DNA of 64,000 nucleotides from Brachybacterium sp. FME24 (GCF_014897705.1 NZ_JABUXV010000004.1:124001-188000), one strand, 5' to 3'. Positions 38,630 through 47,566 are shown, counted from the stretch's first letter. The notes: a model not told the origin generated them from the letters alone. A program made the numbers and translations.

Positions 38630-39619
38630 TCAGTTCGCGTGCAGGGCGGCGTTGAGCTCGACGGTCTGACCCTCCCGGGCCACCGCCTCGACCGCGCCGG
38701 TCAGGGAGTTGCGGCGGAACAGCAGGTTCGAGATGCCGGAGAGGTCACGGGCCTTGACCACGTGAGGTTCCTCGGCGCTCGCGCCCTGCTCACCGACCAC
38801 GATGACCTTGGTGCCGGCGGTGAGGTACAGGCCCGCCTCGACCACGCTGTCGTCGCCGAGGGCGATGCCGATCCCGGCTTCCGCGCCCACCAGGGAGCGC
38901 CGACCGATGCTCACGCGCTCGGTGCCGCCGCCGGAGAGGGTGCCCATCGTCGAGGCGCCGCCGCCCACATCGGAGCCGTCTCCGACGACGACGCCCTGGG
39001 AGATCCGGCCCTCGACCATCGAGGTGCCCAGCGTGCCGGCGTTGAAGTTCACGAAGCCCTCGTGCATGACGGTGGTGCCCTCCGCGAGGTGGGCGCCCAG
39101 GCGCACGCGGTCGGCGTCGCCGATGCGCACCCCGGTGGGCAGCACGTAGTCGACCATGCGGGGGAACTTGTCGATGCTGAAGACGGTGGGGGTGCGGCCC
39201 GCCGAGATCAGTCGCAGGCGGGTCTCCTCGAAGCCGGCCACGGCGCAGGGGCCCTGCGAGGTCCACACGGCGTTGGTGAGCATGCCGAACAGCCCGTCGA
39301 GGTTCTGGGCGTTGGGCTGGACCAGGCGATGGGAGAGCAGGTGCAGTCGCAGGTAGGCGTCGGCGGTGTCGGCCGGGGCGGCGGCGAGCTCGATCGCGCG
39401 CACCACGACCTCCTGGGTGGTGCCGCGCACCTCGTCGGCGCGGGCGGCGGAGCTCAGCTGCGCGTACAGGGGGTGGGCCTCGGGGTCGTCCTGGACGGCC
39501 CCGAGCACCGGTGCGGGATACCAGGCGTCGAGGGTGGAGCCGTCGGCGGCGATCGTGGCGAGGCCGATGCCCCAGGCGTGGGTGGCGGGGGAGGCGGGAC
39601 CAGGCGTCGTCGTAGTCAT
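38630..39619 (-). CDS. dapD: DapD, tetrahydrodipicolinate N-succinyltransferase
   Basis: DapD transfers succinyl from succinyl-CoA to tetrahydrodipicolinate, the step that DapC and DapE follow. The 329-residue actinobacterial-type enzyme has an N-terminal alpha/beta part and a left-handed beta-helix with hexapeptide-like turns ([60 protein letters not shown]). The active-site stretch around [12 protein letters not shown] is typical. TAGACT (reverse of 39626-39631) lies 6 bases before the ATG (leaderless). The gene lies 4.4 kb from dapC and 4.9 kb before dapE, with unrelated genes between. Confidence 0.95.
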   Translation of the reverse strand: MTTTTPGPASPATHAWGIGLATIAADGSTLDAWYPAPVLGAVQDDPEAHPLYAQLSSAARADEVRGTTQEVVVRAIELAAAPADTADAYLRLHLLSHRLVQPNAQNLDGLFGMLTNAVWTSQGPCAVAGFEETRLRLISAGRTPTVFSIDKFPRMVDYVLPTGVRIGDADRVRLGAHLAEGTTVMHEGFVNFNAGTLGTSMVEGRISQGVVVGDGSDVGGGASTMGTLSGGGTERVSIGRRSLVGAEAGIGIALGDDSVVEAGLYLTAGTKVIVVGEQGASAEEPHVVKARDLSGISNLLFRRNSLTGAVEAVAREGQTVELNAALHAN

Positions 39620-39628
39620 GGGGAGAGT

Positions 39629-40294
39629 CTACGAATCCTGGCTGGGGGAATGGGCATCGCGGTCACCGACCAGGGTGAACAGCACATGGAAGTCCGTCGC
39701 GGGGCTCTCGGAATCGGGATCGCCGGCCACGTCCGCGCCGTGCTCGTCGCGGTTCAGACGGTTGAACTCCATGATCGTGGTTCCGACCAGGTCCGCGAGT
39801 TCGTCGAATTGGTCGGAGGAGATCCGCAGCGTCGTGGCGACCAGCGAGCTCTTCCCCGTGGTGTCCGGGTCCGAGGCGCCGGCACGGGCGGCCCAGGTGG
39901 TCCGCATCCAGTCGAGGGCGGCCAGGGACACCGCGCTGGACGCGGCCTCGTACTCGCGGGCCTCCGCCGGCGTGCCGTCGGCGCCCGACGGATCGACGGG
40001 CCCGGACCGGAAGGAGGACTGGGCGAGCTTCCAGACCCGGTCGCGCTTGTCGCGAGCCGCCTCCGGGGCCTCGGCCACGACGCCGCCGCGGGCGAGGATC
40101 CGCAGGTGGTAGCTCACGGAGTTCGCAGGGATCCCCAGCTCTGCGGCGAGATCCGCAGCGCGCGCTGTACCGAGCCGGCCGATGCGCTCCATCAACGTCA
40201 GGCGCAGCGGATGGGCGAGGGCGCGCAACTGGTCTCGGGAGGCGTCCTCGCCGATCCCTGCAGCACGGTCCGGGTCCTCCTCGGGGGTGGTCAT
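39629..40294 (-). CDS. ArsR-family (winged helix) transcriptional regulator
   Basis: A 221-residue regulator. The N-terminal winged helix (about 20-90) contains LRALAHPLRLTLMERIGRLG and the recognition region AADLAAELGIPANSVSYHL. The C-terminal part (about 95-221) is acidic and not recognised. It lacks an obvious Cys metal site in the helix region, so it more likely responds to an organic signal than to a metal. It is divergent from an MFS exporter across a 104-bp gap that holds four TGCGC boxes with 14-bp spacing. TAGACT at 40301-40306 (reverse) gives it a leaderless start. It most likely represses the exporter and perhaps itself. Confidence 0.88.
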   Translation of the reverse strand: MTTPEEDPDRAAGIGEDASRDQLRALAHPLRLTLMERIGRLGTARAADLAAELGIPANSVSYHLRILARGGVVAEAPEAARDKRDRVWKLAQSSFRSGPVDPSGADGTPAEAREYEAASSAVSLAALDWMRTTWAARAGASDPDTTGKSSLVATTLRISSDQFDELADLVGTTIMEFNRLNRDEHGADVAGDPDSESPATDFHVLFTLVGDRDAHSPSQDS

Positions 40295-40335
40295 GGGGTG
40301 AGTCTACGGAGACGGACCTCGCCCTGCACGACATG

Positions 40336-40392
40336 GTGCGCACAACAAGGTGCGCAAAAAATATTGCGCAAGAACTGGTGCGCGTATAGATT
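40336..40392 (+). promoter_or_regulatory. Operator-like array and leaderless promoter of the MFS exporter
   Basis: TGCGC occurs at 40337, 40351, 40365 and 40379, exactly 14 bp apart, with AT-rich sequence between. Boxes 2 and 3 form an inverted repeat (TGCGCAA at 40351-40357, TTGCGCA at 40364-40370). The promoter is -35 TTGCGC at 40364-40369, a 17-bp spacer, and -10 TAGATT at 40387-40392, then 6 bases to the ATG. A protein bound to the array would cover the -35. The facing arsR -10 (reverse of 40301-40306) lies outside it. Confidence 0.75.
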
Positions 40393-40398
40393 CTCCGC

Positions 40399-41733
40399 AT
40401 GACCACCACGACACCGACCTCTCTGCGCCGCGATCGCGAGTACCTCCTCTGGCTCGGGGGAGACGTCGCTGCCGGCATCGGCACCGAGATCGGGATGTTC
40501 GCCTTCCCGCTGATCACGTTCGCGGTCACCGGCTCCACGGTCGCGACCGGGGTGGTTGGCCTGGTCCAAGGGATCGGACAGTTAGCAGGGATGCTGCCCG
40601 GGGGAGTGATCGCCGATCGCTACGACCGCCGCCGGCTGCGCCTGCTCTCGAGCGTGCTCGGTGCGCTCGCCCAGGTCGTGCTCATCGCGGTGCTGGTCGG
40701 GGGCACGGCCGGCGTGGCCGTGCTCGCGGCGCTGGCGGCCACTGACCGCTTCCGGGCGTCACTGCTGGACTCGGCGTCCAACGCCATGCTCAAGCAGCTC
40801 GTGACCCCGGAGCAGCTGCCGACGGCCGTCTCCGTCAACCAGGGCAGGGACGCCGCGATCGCCCTCGGGTCCGGCCCGACCGGTGGTGCGCTGCTCGCGC
40901 TGCATCTCGCCGTTCCGGCGCTGACCCAGTTGGTGGGCAACCTCGTCAGCGTCCTGTGCACCCTCCTCATGCGAGGCGACTACCGGCCGCGCACCGTGGG
41001 TGCCCCGTCCACTCGCCTCCTCGCGGACCTTCGCGAGGGCGCACGCTGGATCCTGTCCCAGCCAGTGCGCATGCAGATCTCGGCGGCTGCCGCGCTGGTC
41101 AATCTCGGGGCCAACGGCGCGCTGCTGTCGGTGACGCTCATGCTCGCGGCGGACGGAGTGCCGGCGCTGCGGATCGGGCTGCTCACCACGGCGTTCGCCC
41201 TCTCGCTCCTGATCGGCTCGGCGGTGGCGCCGCGAGTGGTCGCCGCCGTCCCGACCGGGGCGCTCATGGTGCTCGAGCTGACGCTGATCGCCCTGATCAC
41301 CGCGATCATCCCCGCTCTGCCAGGCTTCTGGTGGATCGTCGGGGCGTATGCCCTGCTGGGGATCGGGCTGGCACCGTTGAACGCGGCGACGATGGGCTTC
41401 TTCACGCACATCACGCCGGTGGAGATGCAGGGGCGGGCCGGGGCGTTCTCGGGGCTGCTGTCGATGGGCCTGATGCCGCTGGCGCCCGCCCTAGCCGGGT
41501 TCGGGCTCGAGGCGTGGGGCGCGGGCGTGACGCTCGGCATGTTCGCCGGCGTCTGTGCGGGCGGTGCTCTCGTGGTGGTGCTCGGAGGACAGGCGCGTCG
41601 TATTCCTGCCTCCGGGGCGTGGGACTCCTATGCCGTGCGCACCCATCTGGTCTCCCCAGGGCAGTCAGAGCCTTCTGTGCAGGCATCATCGGTCCCTGCC
41701 GATCCGGGGACATCGGATCAGATGTCGAGCTGA
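40399..41733 (+). CDS. MFS transporter, drug/siderophore exporter type
   Basis: The 444-residue protein has twelve hydrophobic segments in the MFS pattern, with the loop 2-3 motif GGVIADRYDRRRLRLLSSVL and RDAAIALGSGPTGGALLAL in the middle. The N-terminus YLLWLGGDVAAGIGTEIGMF resembles the EntS-like/MFS_3 exporters. The C-terminal 60 residues are cytosolic. It sits divergent from an ArsR regulator with an operator-like array over its promoter, the usual layout of a ligand-induced efflux pump. The ligand is unknown. Its last 16 bases overlap the end of the convergent membrane gene. Confidence 0.9.
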   Translation: MTTTTPTSLRRDREYLLWLGGDVAAGIGTEIGMFAFPLITFAVTGSTVATGVVGLVQGIGQLAGMLPGGVIADRYDRRRLRLLSSVLGALAQVVLIAVLVGGTAGVAVLAALAATDRFRASLLDSASNAMLKQLVTPEQLPTAVSVNQGRDAAIALGSGPTGGALLALHLAVPALTQLVGNLVSVLCTLLMRGDYRPRTVGAPSTRLLADLREGARWILSQPVRMQISAAAALVNLGANGALLSVTLMLAADGVPALRIGLLTTAFALSLLIGSAVAPRVVAAVPTGALMVLELTLIALITAIIPALPGFWWIVGAYALLGIGLAPLNAATMGFFTHITPVEMQGRAGAFSGLLSMGLMPLAPALAGFGLEAWGAGVTLGMFAGVCAGGALVVVLGGQARRIPASGAWDSYAVRTHLVSPGQSEPSVQASSVPADPGTSDQMSS

Positions 41734-42629
41734 TCTGTCTCGCCCAGAGGGCCCGTCTCGCCGAACCACTGCGCCGCACGAGCCCGGCGCACGATCTGCT
41801 CGAGGCGCCGCCCGCGCAGCTGCACCGCGACCACCGCGAGCAGCAGCGCGAGCACCCCGCCGCCCAACGACCACAGAGCCGTCGTGGTCAAGGAGCTGTC
41901 GTCGCCGCTCAGCAGCGTGATCAGCAGAACTGCCGCCCCGACACAGATCGCGATGATCCCGATTCCCACGAGCAGGGCCGGGCCCAGCAACCGCAGGAGC
42001 GCCGGTCCGGCCGAATCACCCTGCAGGGCCCGGTGCATCGGCAGTCCGCGCCCGAGCTGTCCGGGCCGGGTGACCGCCCAATCCAGTAATCGATGATCGC
42101 GGCGCCGGGTCGCGATCGTCCCGACCAGCGCCGCGAGGACCATGGCGACGCCGATCGTGACCAGCAGCGGGACGGTCGCGGGAGGCAGCGCGGTGCGACT
42201 CAGCTCCTCAGCGCGCACACCGATCACGACCAGCGCGCTCACGCACCCCAGCGCCCCCAGCAGCAGCACCGTCTCCAGCACCCGCAGGGGAAGCTGGCGC
42301 GCCGCCCGCTCCGCCTGCGCAGCGGAGGCGAGCTCATCGGCCACCGGGTCGGCGCCCTCGTCCAGCGCCACCCGACGCTCGTCCGCCAGGTTCTCCATGA
42401 AGGCTTCAGCATGCGACCCGGCGTGCAGAGAGACGGCGTACTGCGCCCGCTGGGCGGCCGACAACCACGCCGTCATCACCATCGAGTCCGCGAGAGCACG
42501 TTCCTCGGGCAGCAGGTTCGAATTCGCGATCGCGCGGATCCGCGCAGCTTGTCGGCCGGCGAGCACGCCTCCGGGGACGGCGGGAGCGCCGTGATGCAGG
42601 TGCCTCGGCGGCGGCGGGGTGTTCGTCAT
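41718..42629 (-). CDS. Four-segment membrane protein of unknown function
   Basis: A 303-residue protein that I do not recognise. The first 110 residues are cytosolic, rich in Pro at the start and then helical (EERALADSMVMTAWLSAAQR, SHAEAFMENLADERRVALD). Four hydrophobic segments follow at roughly 128-150, 160-182, 222-245 and 255-275, and a basic C-terminus (LRGRRLEQIVRRARAAQWFG). The ATG at 42629 is chosen because the frame above it, to 42827, runs into the divergent gene. The gap to that gene is 64 bp and must hold both promoters. Confidence 0.72.
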   Translation of the reverse strand: MTNTPPPPRHLHHGAPAVPGGVLAGRQAARIRAIANSNLLPEERALADSMVMTAWLSAAQRAQYAVSLHAGSHAEAFMENLADERRVALDEGADPVADELASAAQAERAARQLPLRVLETVLLLGALGCVSALVVIGVRAEELSRTALPPATVPLLVTIGVAMVLAALVGTIATRRRDHRLLDWAVTRPGQLGRGLPMHRALQGDSAGPALLRLLGPALLVGIGIIAICVGAAVLLITLLSGDDSSLTTTALWSLGGGVLALLLAVVAVQLRGRRLEQIVRRARAAQWFGETGPLGETDQLDI

Positions 42630-42693
42630 GCCACATATGGTCCCAGACCGTGAGCTGCACAGGACTCTGCTGGGCCCGCGCCATACTGGTCCG

Positions 42694-44454
42694 ATGACCG
42701 CCGCCACCGACCTCGCACGCACCGTCGCCGTCATCGGTGCGGGCCCCCGTGGTACGGCGATCATCGAGCGGCTGGTCGCGGCCTCGAAGCTCCCCGAATG
42801 GCGCGGCGCGCTGACCGTGCACCTCATCGACCCTCAGGTGGGTCGCGGCGGCGCCGTGTGGCGGCACGACCAGTCCGATGTACTGCTGATGAACACCACG
42901 ACCTGCCAGACCTCGATGTATCCCGATGAGACCTGCCATCCCGTGCTGGCGCCCCTGCACACCGAGACCCTCGCCGACCATCTCGCCGACGAGGGACTGG
43001 CCCCCAGCGACTTCGCCTCCCGCGCCGCCCACGGCCGCTACCTCGCCCGGGTGCTCGGGACCGCAGAAGCCGACGCCGATCCCGACCGCCTCCGCATCGT
43101 CCAGCACGCTGCCGAAGCCGTCGATGTCACCGGCCCCGCCGACGGCATCCAGCGGGTGCGACTGTCCGACAGCCGCGTGCTCAGCGCCGACGCGGTCGCG
43201 CTCGCGCTCGGCCACCTGCCCACGGCGCTCGGCCCCCGCTCCCAGCAGCTCGCCGACGCTGCCGCACGCCACGGCCTGGTCCACGTCGGCCCGGCCAACC
43301 CGCTCGAGGTCGACTACTCCTGTCTGCTGGGCCGTGAGGCGGTCGCCGTCCAGGGCATGGGCTTGAACTTCTACGACGCCATCGGCATGCTCACCACCGT
43401 CGCCGGCGGCCGCTTCGAGCCCGACGACACGGCGGCGTCGGGCCTGCGGTACCTGCGCGGTGGCGGCGAGCCCCGACTCGTCGTCGGCTCCCGGTCCGGC
43501 ATGGTCTACCGGCCCAAGCCGGACCTCGGCCCCGAGCTGCCCGAGCCGTATCTCCCGCAGGTCCTCACCGGGGAGCGGGTGCTCGAGCTCGCGGTGCGGT
43601 CCGCCGGTATCGACCACGAGCGCGACGTCATGCCGCTGATATTCGCCGAGCTGCGCCGCGGGCTCGACGGGGCCGGCTTCGCGGAGCTCGCGCACGATGA
43701 GCCCCTCACGCATCTGCTGTTCCCCTTCGGCCGGCGCGGCGGCGACGCAGCCGACGCGCATCGCCGCACCGGCGACGTGCTGCGTGACTCCCTGCGCGCC
43801 GCCACCGAGCCAGATCCCGCCTGGGTGCTGATCTACCGAGTGCTCATCGCCATGCGACTGCAGGTGGGCCGACTCACCGATCTCGGTGCCTACACCACAG
43901 AATCAGTGCGCCGCGACATCGACGGGCATCTGCGCAATGCCTTCGCCTCCTGGGCTTCGGGCCCTCCCGTGCTGCGCGCCCGCCAGGCCCTCGCCCTCGA
44001 GGAGGCCGGTCTGCTGGAGTTCACCGGCCCGCGCATGCACATCGACATCGACGACGAGGCCGGCCGTTTCGCGGTGCGCGGCGCCGAGGGGCCGGTCACG
44101 CTGTGCGACGGGGTGTTCGAGGCGCACCTGCCGCCGGTGGACCTGCCCGCGTACCGCAGCGCCCTGCTCGGCGCCTGGCGCGAGCGCGGCGAGGTCCAGA
44201 AGGACTCCTGGGCCTCCCGCGGCAGCCGCCGCCGGATGCTGACCGGCTCGATCGCCGTCGACGGCCTCTATGCACCGATCGGGCTCGACGACACGGTCTA
44301 CGAGCGGCGCCTCATGGTCGGCGTCCCCGTGAGCACCGCGCAGCCCGGATCTGCGATCAGCGCCGAGCCCGGCACTTCCGCCCAGCTGCTGCGTCACGCC
44401 GAGGCGGTGGCGCTGCGCCTGGCCCGCGCCGGGGGAGCGCTGGCCGGGGACTGA
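42694..44454 (+). CDS. FAD/NAD(P)-binding protein (NAD_binding_9 type)
   Basis: The 586-residue protein opens with a dinucleotide-binding loop VAVIGAGPRGTAIIERL. An NAD_binding_9-like domain follows, with GRGGAVWRHDQSDVLLMNTT and the HGRYLARVLG stretch, then LALGHLPTALG. The C-terminal half contains a GMGLNFYDAIGMLTTVAGG segment and a region of unknown function (LLGAWRERGEVQKDSWASRG). Such proteins are annotated as FAD/NAD(P)-binding or hydroxylase-like oxidoreductases without a known reaction. CATACT at 42682-42687 lies 6 bases before the ATG and fits a leaderless -10 loosely. dapE follows after 43 bases with its own start signals, so a shared transcript is uncertain. Confidence 0.82.
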   Translation: MTAATDLARTVAVIGAGPRGTAIIERLVAASKLPEWRGALTVHLIDPQVGRGGAVWRHDQSDVLLMNTTTCQTSMYPDETCHPVLAPLHTETLADHLADEGLAPSDFASRAAHGRYLARVLGTAEADADPDRLRIVQHAAEAVDVTGPADGIQRVRLSDSRVLSADAVALALGHLPTALGPRSQQLADAAARHGLVHVGPANPLEVDYSCLLGREAVAVQGMGLNFYDAIGMLTTVAGGRFEPDDTAASGLRYLRGGGEPRLVVGSRSGMVYRPKPDLGPELPEPYLPQVLTGERVLELAVRSAGIDHERDVMPLIFAELRRGLDGAGFAELAHDEPLTHLLFPFGRRGGDAADAHRRTGDVLRDSLRAATEPDPAWVLIYRVLIAMRLQVGRLTDLGAYTTESVRRDIDGHLRNAFASWASGPPVLRARQALALEEAGLLEFTGPRMHIDIDDEAGRFAVRGAEGPVTLCDGVFEAHLPPVDLPAYRSALLGAWRERGEVQKDSWASRGSRRRMLTGSIAVDGLYAPIGLDDTVYERRLMVGVPVSTAQPGSAISAEPGTSAQLLRHAEAVALRLARAGGALAGD

Positions 44455-44497
44455 CCCACGACCACCGCAGGGCTGGGGGCAGTGGCACGATGGCACC

Positions 44498-45613
44498 ATG
44501 CTGACCGCCGAGAATCTCCCCCCCGCCCTGGACCCCCGCACCGACATCGTCGAGCTCACCGCCGCGATCGTCGACATCGAATCCGTCTCGGGGAACGAGG
44601 AGGCGCTCGCCGACGCCGTCGAGGCCGCACTGCGCGAGCACGCCGTGCATCTCGAGGTGATCCGCGACGGCGATACCGTCATCGCGCGCACCCACCGCGG
44701 CCTGGACCAGCGCGTGCTGCTCGCCGGGCACCTCGACACCGTGCCGGTCGCCGACAACCTGCCCTCCTCCCGCCGCCTCCGCGAGGGTCGCGAGGAACTG
44801 GTGGGTCGCGGCACCTGCGACATGAAGGGCGGCGTCGCCGCGTTCCTCGCCCTCGCCGTCGAGGCCGACGCCGCTCCCGTCGATCTCACCTGGATCTTCT
44901 ACGACCACGAGGAGGTCGCTGCGGCGGACAACTCCCTGACCCGCCTCGCGACCGAGCACCCCGAGTACCTCGCAGCGGACTTCGCGCTCCTCGGCGAGCC
45001 GACCTCGGCCGGGGTCGAGGGCGGATGCAAGGGCACCATGAAGCTCGAGGTCACCGCGCGCGGCATCGCCGCGCACTCGGCCCGCGACTGGGTGGGCGAC
45101 AACGCCATCCACCACCTCGCCCCTGTGCTCGAGCGCCTCTCCGCCTACGAGGCCCGGCGGGCCGTGATCGACGGCCTCGAGTACCGCGAGTGCCTCAATG
45201 CGGTCGCGATCTCCGGCGGCATCGCCGGCAATGTCATCCCCGACCGGGCCGGCGCCACACTCAACTACCGCTTCGCACCGGACACCAGCGTCGCGCAGGC
45301 CGAGGCGCATGTGCGCGAGGTGCTCGACGGGCTCGATCTCGACATCGTCGTCACCGACGCCGCGGCCGGCGCCCTGCCGGGCCTGGCCGACGACGCGGCC
45401 CGCGCTTTCCTCGCCGCCCTCGGCGACGTCCCCGTCGCCGCGAAGCAGGGCTGGACGGACGTGGCTCGCTTCGCCGCGCTCGGCACCCCTGCCGTGAACT
45501 TCGGCCCCGGGGACCCGCTGCTCGCCCACACCGACGACGAGCACGTCCCGCTCCAGGACCTCCGCGTGGTCCTCGACTCTCTGCGGCGCTGGCTGGGAGT
45601 GACCGCGCGATGA
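44498..45613 (+). CDS. dapE: DapE, succinyl-diaminopimelate desuccinylase
   Basis: DapE is an M20-family dizinc hydrolase that removes succinate from N-succinyl-LL-DAP, giving LL-DAP for lysine and peptidoglycan. In the 371-residue protein the metal ligands are visible in LLAGHLDTVPVAD (His, Asp), GRGTCDMKGGVAAF (bridging Asp) and FYDHEEVAAADN (Glu pair). GCKGTMKLEVTARGIAAHSA starts the dimerisation domain. With dapC and dapD nearby the assignment is safer than a generic M20 peptidase. CACGAT at 44486-44491 lies 6 bases before the ATG. Confidence 0.94.
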   Translation: MLTAENLPPALDPRTDIVELTAAIVDIESVSGNEEALADAVEAALREHAVHLEVIRDGDTVIARTHRGLDQRVLLAGHLDTVPVADNLPSSRRLREGREELVGRGTCDMKGGVAAFLALAVEADAAPVDLTWIFYDHEEVAAADNSLTRLATEHPEYLAADFALLGEPTSAGVEGGCKGTMKLEVTARGIAAHSARDWVGDNAIHHLAPVLERLSAYEARRAVIDGLEYRECLNAVAISGGIAGNVIPDRAGATLNYRFAPDTSVAQAEAHVREVLDGLDLDIVVTDAAAGALPGLADDAARAFLAALGDVPVAAKQGWTDVARFAALGTPAVNFGPGDPLLAHTDDEHVPLQDLRVVLDSLRRWLGVTAR

Positions 45614-45673
45614 CCGGACCGAACAAGGACTGCGTCGATCTCGGATCGCAGCAGCAGCCGATACGCTCGATCC

Positions 45674-46411
45674 ATGACGCCTGAGGAACGAGACCGCCAC
45701 CGCAAGGGGCCCATCACGCTGAGCGGCTCCCAGCGACCCGCCCGCACCACGGACCAGCGTCTGCTCGAGGAGGATGCGCCCGGAGACTGGGTGCACTCCG
45801 ATCCGTGGCGCGTGATGCGCATCCAGTCGGAGTTCGTCGAGGGCTTCGGCGCGCTCGCCGAACTGGGGCCGGCCATCTCGATCTTCGGCTCCGCGCGCAT
45901 CGGGCAGGAGCACCCGTACTACGAGTGCGCACTCGAGATCGCCAAGGGCGTCGTGGGCCTCGGCTACGCCGTCATCACCGGCGGTGGCCCGGGCATCATG
46001 GAGGCCGGCAATCGCGGCGCCCAGGAGGCCGGAGGCGTGTCCGTCGGCCTCGGGATCGAACTCCCGCATGAACAGGGGATGAACGAGTATGTGGACCTCG
46101 GGGTCGACTTCCGCTACTTCTTCGCCCGCAAGACGATGTTCGTGAAGTACTCCAGCGGCTTCGTGGTGATGCCCGGAGGGTTCGGCACCTTCGACGAGCT
46201 GTTCGAGGCGCTGTGCCTCATGCAGACCCACAAGATCGACCTGTTCCCGGTGGTGCTGGTGGGCCGCTCCTACTGGCAGGGCCTGCTCGACTGGCTGACC
46301 AGCGCGGTCCTGGACGGCGGCACGATCAACTCGGTCGACATCGATCTGCTGCGTGTCGTGGACACCGCGGACGAAGCGCTCGACGTGCTGCGGGAAGCCA
46401 CCCGGACGTGA
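45674..46411 (+). CDS. LOG-family Rossmann protein (TIGR00730)
   Basis: The 245-residue protein belongs to the LOG family, whose characterised members are cytokinin-activating nucleoside-5'-monophosphate phosphoribohydrolases. Signatures are ISIFGSARIGQEHPYYE, the GGGPGIMEAGNRGAQEAGG loop and PGGFGTFDELFEALCLMQT. In actinobacteria a LOG gene commonly lies after dapE. The N-terminal 65 residues, with KGPITLSGSQRPARTTDQ, precede the core. The ATG is preceded by TACGCT at 45662-45667 with a 6-base gap (leaderless). The real substrate in bacteria is often uncertain. The stop overlaps the next small gene (GTGA). Confidence 0.9.
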   Translation: MTPEERDRHRKGPITLSGSQRPARTTDQRLLEEDAPGDWVHSDPWRVMRIQSEFVEGFGALAELGPAISIFGSARIGQEHPYYECALEIAKGVVGLGYAVITGGGPGIMEAGNRGAQEAGGVSVGLGIELPHEQGMNEYVDLGVDFRYFFARKTMFVKYSSGFVVMPGGFGTFDELFEALCLMQTHKIDLFPVVLVGRSYWQGLLDWLTSAVLDGGTINSVDIDLLRVVDTADEALDVLREATRT

Positions 46412-46569
46412 CCGCCGTCAGTCCGATCGTGCTGCTCCTGCTGCTGGTCGCAGTGGTCGTGGCGGTGCTCATGGTGCTGGTCGCGCTGGGGCGGATCGGG
46501 GACGGAACTGCCGTCCCGGAGCGGCGCCGGAGAGCCCGGCGCTCGACCCGGTCGCAAGACCTGAGATAA
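46408..46569 (+). CDS. Small single-pass membrane protein
   Basis: A 53-residue protein starting at a GTG inside the stop of the LOG gene (GTGA), so translation is probably coupled. One strongly hydrophobic segment (IVLLLLLVAVVVAVLMVLVA, about residues 6-25) is followed by a short, Arg-rich tail. I do not recognise a family. The tight overlap and clean membrane topology support a real gene, but conservation is unknown. Confidence 0.6.
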   Translation: MTAVSPIVLLLLLVAVVVAVLMVLVALGRIGDGTAVPERRRRARRSTRSQDLR

Positions 46570-46648
46570 TAGCCACCGTACGCGCGCTGTCCGAGGCCCC
46601 GTCCGGGGGAGCCACTCAGGGACAGCGACACCATCAAGGAGGCATGCC

Positions 46649-46819
46649 ATGGCTGCTATGAAGCCGCGCACCGGGGACGGTCCGCTCGAGGTCGTGAAGG
46701 AGGGTCGCAGCACCATCATGCGTGTTCCGCTCGAGGGGGGCGGCCGTTTGGTCGTCGAGATCGCCGCGTCGGAGGCCGTGGAGCTTCGCGACGCCCTGGA
46801 AGGCATGATCAACTCCTGA
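46649..46819 (+). CDS. DUF3117 small protein
   Basis: A 56-residue protein strongly conserved in actinobacteria and of unknown function. It reads AAMKPRTGDGPLEVVKEG, then IMRVPLEGGGRLVVEIAASE, ending DALEGMINS. A perfect AAGGAGG ribosome-binding site at 46636-46642 sits 6 bases before the ATG at 46649; an in-frame ATG is not closer, and the out-of-frame ATG at 46644 is too near the site. The strong initiation signal and the terminator directly after it suggest high expression as a short unit. Confidence 0.93.
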   Translation: MAAMKPRTGDGPLEVVKEGRSTIMRVPLEGGGRLVVEIAASEAVELRDALEGMINS

Positions 46820-46828
46820 TCGACGCCG

Positions 46829-46867
46829 GACGACAGCCCCGCACCCTCGAGGTGCGGGGCTGTCGTC
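46829..46867. terminator. Bidirectional hairpin terminator after DUF3117
   Basis: Perfect 17-base arms (46829-46845 and 46851-46867) flank a 5-base loop between the DUF3117 stop and the convergent O-methyltransferase stop. Confidence 0.88.
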
Positions 46868-46873
46868 GTCGGC

Positions 46874-47536
46874 TCAGGGGCGGGCGGGGCGCAATACGGC
46901 GGCGAGCACGCCGTCGCCGCTGCCGGTGAGCATCGAGACCAGGTCCTCTGATTCGGCGACGCCCTTGAGCACGGCTCGCACCGACCGGGTCTCGGCGTCG
47001 CGGGCCGTGGGGTCGGCGACGCGGTCGTGATAGAGCGCATGGGGGACCACCAGGACGCCTCCCGGGCGCAGCAGGCGCCTCGCGTGCTCGAGCAGGTCCA
47101 GGGCGTGCGGTGCCTGGGCGGGGAAGCTCACCAGGTCGTAGGCGTGGTCGGTGAGGCGACCGATGACGTCGCGCGGAGTGCCGGCGATGGTCCGCACTCG
47201 CGGGGAGCGGATCTGCGCCTCGGTGAACGACTGGCGGGCCGCGCGCTGGTTCTCGACCTCCGGGTCGATCGTCGTGAGCACGCCATCAGGATGCATGCCG
47301 GCCAGCAGGTAGAGCGAGCCGACGCCGCTGCCGGTACCGATCTCGACGGCGGACTTGGCCTGCACCGCCGCCGCGAGCACCCGCATCAGCGCGCCGGCGC
47401 CGGGCAGGACGGGAGTCGCGCCGATCTCGTTGCCGCGCTCTCGGGCGCGGGCGAGGACGCCATCGTCGGCGAAGAGGGTCGTCTCGTCGACGAACTCCTC
47501 ACCATGGGCCCAACTGGCCACTTTTCCCGACGACAT
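46874..47536 (-). CDS. SAM-dependent O-methyltransferase (class I, catechol type)
   Basis: The 220-residue protein has the AdoMet-binding loop AVEIGTGSGVGSLYLLAG, an acidic strand end DGVLTTIDPEVEN and the LDLLEHARRLLRPGGVLVV stretch typical of O-methyltransferase family 3. The Asp-rich metal site of classical catechol enzymes is not clearly visible, as SFPAQAPHA replaces the usual DADK-like motif. The protein resembles Rv1220c of mycobacteria, which lies in the same gene neighbourhood. The ATG at 47536 has GGAAGGA 7 bases upstream. The substrate is unknown. Confidence 0.88.
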   Translation of the reverse strand: MSSGKVASWAHGEEFVDETTLFADDGVLARARERGNEIGATPVLPGAGALMRVLAAAVQAKSAVEIGTGSGVGSLYLLAGMHPDGVLTTIDPEVENQRAARQSFTEAQIRSPRVRTIAGTPRDVIGRLTDHAYDLVSFPAQAPHALDLLEHARRLLRPGGVLVVPHALYHDRVADPTARDAETRSVRAVLKGVAESEDLVSMLTGSGDGVLAAVLRPARP

Positions 47537-47560
47537 GACTGCATCCTTCCGGTCGGCTCG

Positions 47561-47566
47561 TATGAT
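47561..47566 (+). promoter_or_regulatory. Candidate -10 box in the O-methyltransferase-tatB gap
   Basis: TATGAT, the best -10 match in the divergent gap, points toward tatB, about 95 bases before its start. A CATAGT on the other strand, near 47578, could serve the methyltransferase. No clear -35 accompanies either. Confidence 0.35.
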
